A DNA stretch of 64,000 nt from positions 62,001-126,000 of the forward strand of contig SUWV01000002.1 of assembly GCA_015061315.1 (NCBI GenBank). The letters are read 5' to 3'. Position 1 is the stretch's first letter. Every line of letters begins with the position of its first letter. Positions 18,801-24,265 of the stretch are shown here, in pieces. Made by a program: the position numbers and the translations under genes. The stretch is from Lentimicrobiaceae bacterium (GTDB lineage: Bacteria > Bacteroidota > Bacteroidia > Bacteroidales > F082). Below the pieces are notes generated by a model that worked only from the letters and a program-made list of their open reading frames with translations, was not told the origin of the DNA and ran no database searches.

Positions 18801-21213
18801 CATGAACGATGCAGCCGATTCTATGGTATATACCAATGGTAATGAAATCGTATTCATTAAAGGTGGTAATTGGACTTTAGATGCTTATGGCACTCGTGGT
18901 AACAGAGAACCATGGATCTTCAATGTTGCAGGTGCTGGCGACAAGCACGTGATTGTAACAGGTGGTACCTTCAATGCCGACATCAACCGTCAACACTGGA
19001 GCAATGAAGTTATCGTACCTGAGACACACTACACTGAAGTAAATACAGAAAATATAGATGATGAAGAAATTACTACATATACCGTTAAGGATGGTGCAGA
19101 AGCATACGTTGCTACAGGTATGCTCACAGGACCTTACTTTTATAGAAAGAACATCGGTTATGCAACATTGGAAGAAGCTCTTGCAAAGGCACAAGAATTT
19201 GTTGATCCTAATGTAACATTGCTCAAAAACATCACACTTGAAAACACTATTACAGTCAATGCAGGTAAAGATGTTATCTTAGATTTGAATGGTAAGACTA
19301 TAAGTGGTAAAGACAAAAACGCAAGTGGCAGCTTTAATTTGTTTGTAAACAAAGGTACATTTGAAATAAAAGACGACTCAGCTGAAGGTACAGGTAAGAT
19401 TACTCTTGAAGCTACAACAAATCGCTATTGGAATGCTTCTTCATCTATCGTCTCTAACAGCGCAGGTACTTTAACAATAACATCAGGTACACTTGAACAT
19501 CTTGGTGGTACAGATATGGCTTACGCTATCGACAACAATTCAACACTCGGTTTAACAACATTGAATGTTGATGGTGGTAAGATTGCTTCTCCATATCGTG
19601 CAATTCGTCAGTTCCAAAACAGTTTACAAGACAACATAGTTGTTGTTAATGGAGGAACAATCTCAGCTAGAGCTGGTATCTGGATGCAACAACCAAGTAC
19701 AAACGACAAAGCTCAATTAGGTACTTTAACAATCAATGATGGTAGTATTTTTGAATGTGTGTCAAATGCTGTTGTAATTGACATCTGCGGTGGAGCTCAA
19801 TCAAATGTTACTATCAATGGTGGCACATTCAGAAATACAAATGTAAATGCCAACTTACTCCTCATTTGGCCTTTGACAGATATGAACTCCGTACATGAAA
19901 ATTGTTCAGCAGTCATGAACATTACAGGTGGTAATTTCACATGTGCAGGAGAAGGTAAATTAATTGGCATCCTTGATGGCGCTGATACAAACGGTGATGT
20001 TGTATTAACAGGTGGTATTTATTCAGAAGATGTCAACGCTTACTGCGCAGAAGGTTTTGCAACAACAAACAACGGCAACGGCACATGGACAGTAATGCCA
20101 GCACAAGAACAACACTTAGTAGCTGGCTGGAACTGGTATTCAACTTACTTGGATATTAACGGTGCACAAGGCTTGACAAAAATAGAAAACGCTCTTGGTG
20201 ATAAAGGTATTCAAATCCTTAGCCATTTAGATGGATGGAGACTCTATGAAGATGGCGAATGGTATGGAGAATTAGCAGGAACAGACGTTAAGAAGATGTA
20301 TAAGATAGAAGTAGGAGAAGGTGGAGTTGACATGCGTATTGCTGGCAATATTGTAGATTTCACAAATGAGACAATAGAGATAGTAGACGGTTTTAACTGG
20401 ATTTCATATCCATTCAATCAGCCAATGAATCTTAATGACGCTTTGAGTGGCTTTACTCCAGCTGAAGGTGATTATATCATTTCACACTTCAACTTCGCAT
20501 TCTATTACGATAATCAATGGGAAGGTTCTCTCGAGTCATTTACACCAGGCGAAGGTTACATATATGAACGTCATGGAAGTAATACAGATTTGTCATATAA
20601 CGTAAGCAATACTAGAGGTGCTGTAAAAGCAAATGTAACAACAGATGGTAATAAATGGATGCCTAATGGAAGATTATATCCAAACAACATGACAATGATA
20701 GCAGTAGTAGACGGTTTGGCAAACGGTAACTATGAAGTAGCAGCATTCGTAAATGGTGAAGTACGCGGCAGCGCACGTCCAATCTACATCGAATCATTAG
20801 ATGCATATATGCTCTTCCTCACGATCCATGGTGGTGACGAAGTTGAAGAAATGTCATTCAGACTCTATGACATCGACAACGATACAGAATACGATCTCAG
20901 CGACAGAATCAACTATTCAAACAACGCTCACTTAGGTTCAGTAAACGAACCATACGTATTCTCACGCGGCACAACAGGCATTGGCGAAGCTTCAATGAGC
21001 GAAGTCAATATCTATCCAAACCCAACAACAACAGGTACAGAAATCAATCTTGAAGCTACATGCGACAAAGTTGAAGTCTTCAACGCACTCGGCGTAAAGG
21101 TTGCAGAATACCAAAACGTTGACTCTATCGATGCTCTTGAAACAGCAGGTATATACGTAATTAGAATCACTAACAACGGCAATGTACAAAATTGCAGATT
21201 AGTAGTGAAATAA
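9880..21213 (+). CDS. Giant modular surface protein (3,777 aa) with beta-helix-type repeats and T9SS domain
   Basis: A signal peptide (MGKKYLLMTFLVAIIGFCGTSLSAQ) is followed by about a dozen modules. Most open with an 'A(K/Q)(I/V)GxxxYxTLxxAxxAA...TITLLxD' header, near residues 28, 635, 923, 1274, 1584, 2059, 2323, 2559, 2846 and 3092, with header variants near 369 and 1834. Each continues into short GGT/NGG-rich strands typical of right-handed beta-helix folds. Modules 2, 6 and 10 are close relatives (NGKTI...GGTxMA...IRxF). From about 3415 a different domain follows (AGWNWYSTYLDI...), then EVAAFVNGEVRGSARP, and a T9SS C-terminal domain from about 3705 (VNIYPNPTTTG...). It is probably a surface adhesin or stalk; no catalytic motif seen. 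The reading frame is intact over 11.3 kb. Codon style differs between modules, which suggests shuffling. A homologous module occurs in the next gene. Confidence 0.9.
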   Translation: MGKKYLLMTFLVAIIGFCGTSLSAQNVAKVGNTEYATIDKAIAAWTNNTTLTLLADVTLSDVIKLSSTEYHILDLGTYTMTAASGKDAIQYVVNGRSSASYALDIKADAVNPGGITATGGSVVRHTKPMTNAPSKDRPITRFYGGVFNASYVVRQGGTFGAGYTGASAPHFYFYDGEYNGTIYTNRSIVQFHGGVFNGSIQMSVDSSSYGLVAGGTFKNLSNSMGSALNSDKFTIGSAKGVYDKEVYIDDNGNYVVAATEPAQGIEADVAKTPGTNDYLAYSKVATEGQLGYTDVYTALEKNTSATVTVYVEELDLEDSNFKGTIVVPENSTITITNAPEGLKVTDEEGNELTSSENGEYTTIVPVEVATYDELVAALANGGVIKLTADITVDTKITAVDGTVIDLNDNTLYVNVENSYYDNVIIKNGNIVLGKDDVHVCDGYFLVNAGKTLELNGVNVSSSAEGIKGYAVFHLKTGANLDLINSTLNIADNEYTAGYIVYAGEETATVDVTGTTITGSKVNGIVHATTVIDESTVTLTNVVEHGINRSGVTIDDSNVTISGGTGRGITAQHGPLNITGNSVVSISEMGEATIELRNNQNLTVEETATVTVDAAVNNTTSGTITGNVIIDASVGKVAKIGDTYYKTLQEAIDACEGENNLITLLNDITFESDLNNAAKGYFNIADGKNVVLDMNGKTINVTDKSTGNFIVFYNYGEFTIANGTINLTSTNDREWNAESAIFLNRGGIFNIENGKYTHNGGTAMAFVVDNSGNYYGDATTNIYERTLQRNTVKTTLTSSYIAIRNRMEQNTHGASGKAILNVEGGTISGTSRAIWAQAASTSETAPATGEINVKGGNIGLIDTPRSTGAVSMTTISGGEVSAFKGEAGELTVTGGTLNEVTLLTAAGETVDDYVVNEDGLYVQAVAKIGETSYETLQAAVDAVQNDQTITLLADAAEDVTIPAGVTFNGNGKAVGNIKAAGTITFNGHTKATSFNVENTNTTINIVEGACLEITGTGRMVIGHGCTFNITGSIADDAAKTANVADLTPSLIMPGASFTGAGVTFNVTNAYIKTTASYCSSSKSASSTFDFDIKNSIWEQFGKLAFESQSVNATVNFDLENSVLTTTSHLVFGVSRGEVVIDNSNVNVGTSRQIENQSTMTIKNGSVVNGAVATSSNAINPGTIIVENATYAVTGEFSGAAVGTGNLIIKKGANVSVGSIKAGANVTVDAEGMAAGDEINFTADLSQFTGTLSVINNDKLEAKIVDGKIVLAAKPVAKIGDVEYATLKGAIAEVEEGQTIEFLAGTIEEGTIKLPATLKNVTFKGAADNTSILKDMTIMASDGNSFSYIGLTFDGIQFDNSRIVFTGWRNGEETIEDLTITNCIVKNLYDDTNMAFLHINKGASEPVKNLTFTNNVLDGVTGGSKSGIYSVNTGKVIIKGNTFNNIVFRPALVQLSDCDGIVDNVEISNNEISNTTRLQVYGTEVDNGDGTYTPTGTDELAVKINNNIFKNISGYYICTWGINGDYDISKNYYDSDNLSEKIYWNNEKPSTVNGLYELGVYPVYTELNDDGTINIESAFTPELNYVAQVGETNYINLADAVEAVKTNGGTLTLLDDVSESLTFNTEDKTPLASPIEIIINLNGKTVTSEESTLWVSDGYVVTVKDETGEGKIITTSGSDEAFAIARGGKIILESGNVVGVGYGVYLYNGGATGEEELVVNGGTIEVPNGGTAIAIGNGKVTVNNGKVICNKTPNGEGWNTYVYENGTLEIKGGEFLGSIGNFGRTSISGGTFSYPDDPNDGFNDEHLAAGYTTEINADGSIKVVALPAAPDGFVWVNNYEQLVAALENDNAKVIMANDIIGDATQSSGYGKAGVVLNAGDILDGNNKKLTINGANTTWDCAVAMLGGEVRNLTISGAFRGVFMPGANGNVLIDNCVFDGVTYTFNSDAGSTDYSVTIKESELNGWTSFSNVHGSVTFENCIFDKGNDYARCVPYQETTFVGCDFAEGFTVNTATVEDNDLLTFNGCTYAGEPISAENGMDMFYNGGEVLVDGESIDYTRCAQIVRGEETLQFITLQAAINAAQENETITLLIDTELSEMITIPNGKTVVLDLNGKTITGTDNTSKNFSIINNRGNLTITDSSDPSTGKITLTATIDSDWSRYSAVIANNPGGKLTIEAGTLEHLGGTDMAYGIDNLTNGKGTYAETVINGGYIKSTYRGIRQFLNGVEAQNILTVNGGTIEGANKSIWMQDPNKNANTGTLTVDEKATLKGDVYLSATAGSTEWPVEVSIAAAALAEGSEVLTSNLPLGVDVQNINGTYGRVNVVAQIGDVKYQSLAAAVSAAQSGATITLMNGEHELPLFANKELTFVGESKDGVIVNDAPAAVTQGWNGSTFHFENLTAKGATENYHGLANGVVAVTYNNCNINGLRFLYATEGVSFDGCAFNANGVEHSFWTYGASNVTVTNSTFTYTDRAVNCYSENGAEHKTDITFEGCSFTYAGTNDTPEGAVEINSGSVKSINLTMNGCTAPEKGAMWFNSKWDSKNGENTVVVVDDVKVWPFAAKIGETGYASLAEALTAAQTANLSDVEITIVGVNTQETADDFNLYEQTVFNNVTIKQDNGNKPYYVKCIYSGKRSIAEGQFVFDGVNVVITEQYITQCKTVLKNNSVVKRTDDAKNFIYYADMFVESGSKYDSQIDDILGGSVTVDGGRTDGTYNTEFDLRSIFFDVRTGQVLTAKNGAYVIFNAANEIGRLTLNGKLSVQASKVEVFNNIPMGDGAVIELDTKSLVSAKVITGAGKIVVDATGFAGEDVEVINADMSGFTGTIEVIGDATYEIVDSKVVIKAPTYVAKVGDDYYATIQDAIDAAVTGQTVVLLENIELTEADCVAGADRNVLVDVAGKDITLDMNEKKISVTHMDEFTNDYIVAVIRVADGAGLTVTGNGTIEVNVLADNPDIAYMFWKRGTTGHLTILNGTFRMNDAADSMVYTNGNEIVFIKGGNWTLDAYGTRGNREPWIFNVAGAGDKHVIVTGGTFNADINRQHWSNEVIVPETHYTEVNTENIDDEEITTYTVKDGAEAYVATGMLTGPYFYRKNIGYATLEEALAKAQEFVDPNVTLLKNITLENTITVNAGKDVILDLNGKTISGKDKNASGSFNLFVNKGTFEIKDDSAEGTGKITLEATTNRYWNASSSIVSNSAGTLTITSGTLEHLGGTDMAYAIDNNSTLGLTTLNVDGGKIASPYRAIRQFQNSLQDNIVVVNGGTISARAGIWMQQPSTNDKAQLGTLTINDGSIFECVSNAVVIDICGGAQSNVTINGGTFRNTNVNANLLLIWPLTDMNSVHENCSAVMNITGGNFTCAGEGKLIGILDGADTNGDVVLTGGIYSEDVNAYCAEGFATTNNGNGTWTVMPAQEQHLVAGWNWYSTYLDINGAQGLTKIENALGDKGIQILSHLDGWRLYEDGEWYGELAGTDVKKMYKIEVGEGGVDMRIAGNIVDFTNETIEIVDGFNWISYPFNQPMNLNDALSGFTPAEGDYIISHFNFAFYYDNQWEGSLESFTPGEGYIYERHGSNTDLSYNVSNTRGAVKANVTTDGNKWMPNGRLYPNNMTMIAVVDGLANGNYEVAAFVNGEVRGSARPIYIESLDAYMLFLTIHGGDEVEEMSFRLYDIDNDTEYDLSDRINYSNNAHLGSVNEPYVFSRGTTGIGEASMSEVNIYPNPTTTGTEINLEATCDKVEVFNALGVKVAEYQNVDSIDALETAGIYVIRITNNGNVQNCRLVVK

Positions 21214-21345
21214 TGGCTAAAGGCTAAAGTCGAAAGACTAAAGGAAAGAGGGTTAGAGGCAAAGATGACTCTGCACCTTTAACCCTCCACCTTTAACTCT
21301 TTCACCCTTTAATCCTTTCACCCTTTAACCCTTAAAATAAAATTA
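21214..21345. repeat. Intergenic ctaaag / ccctttaa word arrays in opposite orientation
   Basis: 'ggctaaag' words on the left and 'cacctttaaccc' words on the right are rough reverse complements. They could fold as a long hairpin between the giant gene and its neighbour. No gene or clear intrinsic terminator is seen. Confidence 0.7.
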
Positions 21346-21367
21346 ATATTAAAAATCAAAATCAAAA

Positions 21368-23641
21368 ATGAAGAAAGTATTAACAACACTAACATTACTT
21401 ATCACACTATGTTCTTTTGCTTTTGGGCAACAGAATAATGATTTATACTTTGAATATAATCCGCATGATTTCCAGTCAAATGCCACAATGGTTGCGCAAG
21501 TAAAAATTGATGGTATTATACAAAGTGGAAATATAGAACTTGGTATTTTTAAAGGAGATGTTTGTCATGGAGCAGCATTGGATAAAAGTTATCCTACTTA
21601 CTACATGCCTACAGTTTATGGTGTAACAGGAGATGTTTTGTCTTTTAAACTTTATGACCATAATATAGGTGAAGTTCTACCACTTGAATGTAGCACTACA
21701 ATAGTCTTTGAAGTCGGAAAACGTTATGGTACTAAACCAAATCCTTTTATTATAGAGTTCACAACTCCATATAAAGGAGATGCTAAAATCGTTGAGACAG
21801 AAAAATATTTCAACACACTCGCTGAGGCAGTAGAAGCAGCAGAAAATGGTCAAACAATCACTCTTCTCAAAGATTCAGAAGGTAAAGGTATTGTTATCGA
21901 CAAAGACGTAACAATCGACTTCAACGACAAGACATACACATTCAATGAAGGTGTCGGCTCAGGTGATTTGACAAGCAACGGTTTCCAACTCCTCCAAGGC
22001 AACACAGTAGTCTTGAAGAACGGTGGCTTGAACGTAGCAGAAACTGCAAAAGCTAAATTCTATATCCTCGTTCAGAACTACGCTAACCTCACAGTCGAGG
22101 ACATGAATCTCGACGGAACCAACTTGGATAAGTGGTCAACATCAACAGATCCAAACGACGGTGATTCATACGTTCTTTCAAACAACAGCGGTACTGTAAA
22201 GATCATCGGCGAAACAAACATCACTGCTAACGATGAAAGTTCAGCTAATCCATCAAAGGCATTCGCTTTCGACGCCTGCGATCAAACATCAAAAGGCTAT
22301 GCTCTTCCAGTCGTTACTATCAACACAACAGGCGCTATCAAAGGTGCTGTTGAAGTAAGCGCAACACTTAACATAGAAGCATTAGGCGAAGGCTCAGAAA
22401 TTTCTTACATCTCTATCGATGGTAAAGGTCAGCTCTTCCACAATGGCTTGACAACAACTATCAAGAAACATATTACTGGTCATTCTGTTCCAGAAAACAA
22501 CAATGAGTATGTTGGTGGTTGGTACACAATCTCATCTCCTGTTGGAACTGTAGAACACACTGATGTTGTAGGTTTGTTAACCGGCAAATACGATCTTTAT
22601 TACTACAATGAAAAAGATATGATGTGGGAAAATGTTAAGGATACAGAAGATAATACGTATACAGAATTAAAAAACGGTCAGGGTTATCTTTATGCTAACA
22701 CCGTTGATACCGACTTGTTATTCAAAGGTTCACTTAACACAGCAGCTGTAACATATTCTATTTCATATACAGAAGGAAACAGTCTTGCAGGCTTCAACCT
22801 CATCGGTAATCCATTTACATATAACATTACAAAGTCCAATATGAGTGGTGCAGGTGCAAGCTTAGCTGAAGGTTTCTATACACTTTCAAATCAAGGTGCA
22901 TGGCAGCCAAATGCAGAAAGCGCAACTATTGCTCCAATGCAAGGTGCTCTCATTAAGGCTACTGGAACAATAGCTAATTTTACAATTGCTCCAAATGCTC
23001 CAAACAGCGCTAAGAGATCAGAAAGCGAAAACAAGGGTCAAATCAAGATTGAAGTTTCAAACGACAACTACAATGATGTTGCTTACGTTTCATTCAACGA
23101 AGGTATCGGCTTGGATAAGATTGCACACCACAACGCTGAAGTTCCTATGGTTTACGTTCCAGTAAATGGCAAGAACTTCGCTATCGCAACAATGAAGCAA
23201 GACGTAAACGAAATCCCTGTATCTTTCGTAGCTAAGACAATGGGACAATATACCATCAGCGTCAAGGCAGTAGACTGCGAATTCAACGAAATGTATCTCA
23301 CCGACAGAATGACAGGCGAGAAAGTAAACCTCTTGTTAGAAGACTATACTTTTGTAGCAACAAGCAACGACAATGCAGACCGTTTCGTCATCAGCTTTGC
23401 AACAACAATGCCTGAGTCGGTAGCAGAAAACTTCATCTACATCAACAATGGCAACATGATCATCAATAACATTGAAGGCAATGCTGTTGTAAGAGTATTA
23501 GACGTTTTAGGACGCCCTGTTGCAGAATATAATGTTACAGAATCGGCTAACATCTCAACCGCTACATTATCAAGCGGAGTCTATATGATTCAAATGTACG
23601 ACAATAACGGTGTTAAAGTTCAAAAAATAGTAGTAGAATAA
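21368..23641 (+). CDS. Secreted surface protein (757 aa) related to the giant protein, T9SS domain
   Basis: A signal peptide (MKKVLTTLTLLITLCSFAFG) precedes an N-terminal domain (about 25-135: ...GNIELGIFKGDVCHGAA...VLSFKLYD) that resembles the EVAAFVNGEVRGSA...MSFRLYD region near the C-terminus of the giant protein. One header module follows at about 140 (YFNTLAEAVEAAENGQTITLLKD), then a beta-helix-like stretch, a region beginning GGWYTISSPVG, and a C-terminal T9SS domain (VVRVLDVLGRPVAEYNV...GVYMIQMYDNNG...KIVVE). The gene lies 155 nt after the giant gene on the same strand and 76 nt before an 80-residue membrane-anchored protein. It could be a shorter partner or an assembly subunit of the same surface structure; that is inference. 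Confidence 0.85.
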   Translation: MKKVLTTLTLLITLCSFAFGQQNNDLYFEYNPHDFQSNATMVAQVKIDGIIQSGNIELGIFKGDVCHGAALDKSYPTYYMPTVYGVTGDVLSFKLYDHNIGEVLPLECSTTIVFEVGKRYGTKPNPFIIEFTTPYKGDAKIVETEKYFNTLAEAVEAAENGQTITLLKDSEGKGIVIDKDVTIDFNDKTYTFNEGVGSGDLTSNGFQLLQGNTVVLKNGGLNVAETAKAKFYILVQNYANLTVEDMNLDGTNLDKWSTSTDPNDGDSYVLSNNSGTVKIIGETNITANDESSANPSKAFAFDACDQTSKGYALPVVTINTTGAIKGAVEVSATLNIEALGEGSEISYISIDGKGQLFHNGLTTTIKKHITGHSVPENNNEYVGGWYTISSPVGTVEHTDVVGLLTGKYDLYYYNEKDMMWENVKDTEDNTYTELKNGQGYLYANTVDTDLLFKGSLNTAAVTYSISYTEGNSLAGFNLIGNPFTYNITKSNMSGAGASLAEGFYTLSNQGAWQPNAESATIAPMQGALIKATGTIANFTIAPNAPNSAKRSESENKGQIKIEVSNDNYNDVAYVSFNEGIGLDKIAHHNAEVPMVYVPVNGKNFAIATMKQDVNEIPVSFVAKTMGQYTISVKAVDCEFNEMYLTDRMTGEKVNLLLEDYTFVATSNDNADRFVISFATTMPESVAENFIYINNGNMIINNIEGNAVVRVLDVLGRPVAEYNVTESANISTATLSSGVYMIQMYDNNGVKVQKIVVE

Positions 23642-23642
23642 A

Positions 23643-23698
23643 AGACTAAAGACTAAAGGCAAAAGGAATCTTTAGACTTTAGCCCTTAGCCTTTAGAC
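23643..23698. repeat. Inverted ctaaag word arrays between two genes
   Basis: 'gactaaagactaaagg' on the left and 'ctttagactttagccc' on the right can pair over most of the gap between the 757-aa and 80-aa genes. It may weaken read-through into the small gene. Confidence 0.7.
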
Positions 23699-23716
23699 AA
23701 TAAAAAAAGGAAAACA

Positions 23717-23959
23717 ATGAAAAAATTCTTAGTAACATTATCAATAGTAATAACATTAGGTTTCGGTGCTAATGCACAAACAAAAAGTGATGGTTTCTTC
23801 TCATACAGCACAGGAGAGGATAATCGTGAAAGTGGAACAGCATTCCCAGCATTACCTGGTCGTGGCTTAGAAGGCGACCAAGATGCTCCATTAGGTTCAG
23901 GCTTACTCATCTTGGCAGGTTTGGGAGTAGCTTATGCTGCGAGAAGAAAAAACAATTAA
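23717..23959 (+). CDS. Small secreted protein with sortase/exosortase-like C-terminal anchor signal
   Basis: 80 residues. A signal peptide (MKKFLVTLSIVITLGFGANAQ) precedes about 35 polar residues (KSDGFFSYSTGEDNRESG...) and then a tripartite tail: short motif APLGSG, hydrophobic stretch LLILAGLGVAYA, basic end ARRKNN. This layout matches protein-sorting C-terminal signals (PEP-CTERM/PID-CTERM-like classes, whose signals are processed by exosortase-type enzymes). It is not a T9SS domain. It lies directly behind two T9SS surface genes on the same strand. Whether it is processed, and by which enzyme, cannot be seen here; no exosortase gene is in the window. The alternative is a simple single-pass membrane peptide. 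Confidence 0.75.
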   Translation: MKKFLVTLSIVITLGFGANAQTKSDGFFSYSTGEDNRESGTAFPALPGRGLEGDQDAPLGSGLLILAGLGVAYAARRKNN

Positions 23960-24042
23960 ATTAAGAATGAAGAATTAAGAATTAAGAATGAATAATTAAT
24001 AATTCTACATTCTTCATTCTACATTATTAATTCCAAAATTGT

Positions 24043-24078
24043 GGGTCGTTATTTTAGATAGCGACTCCTTTTTTTTTA
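24043..24078 (+). terminator. Rho-independent terminator closing the surface locus
   Basis: GGGTCGTTAT and ATAGCGACTCC pair around a five-base loop, followed by a T9 run. It is preceded by inverted 'aagaatgaagaatt' / 'aattctacattcttc' arrays (23965-24035). Confidence 0.85.
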
Positions 24079-24079
24079 G

Positions 24080-24265
24080 AGTCAATAAGTCAATAAGACA
24101 ATGAGACAATAAGCCCTGTAAGGGCGAGGGAAATATAGTCAGGTGTGAAGTGAAACGGAACGCCTGCTCAATGAGTCAATAAGTAGAGACGCGTCAATTA
24201 CACCGATGAAAAATTACGATGTAATTGACGCGTCCCAAATTTTCAAATTTTCAAATTTTCAGATT
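24080..24265. repeat. Composite repeat block with a 15-bp-arm palindrome
   Basis: 'aataagtcaataag' words come first, then an 'aagccctgtaagggcg' segment, then the GAGACG-family inverted repeat at 24183-24235 (arms GACGCGTCAATTACA / TGTAATTGACGCGTC), then 'aaattttca' words up to the subtilase stop. No gene is seen. Confidence 0.8.

Noticed and set aside
24110..24180. Possible riboswitch or small RNA in the 'ccctgtaagggcg' segment
   Set aside because: Only a short hairpin is seen, there is no downstream gene in the right direction at a suitable distance, and the segment lies in a repeat block.
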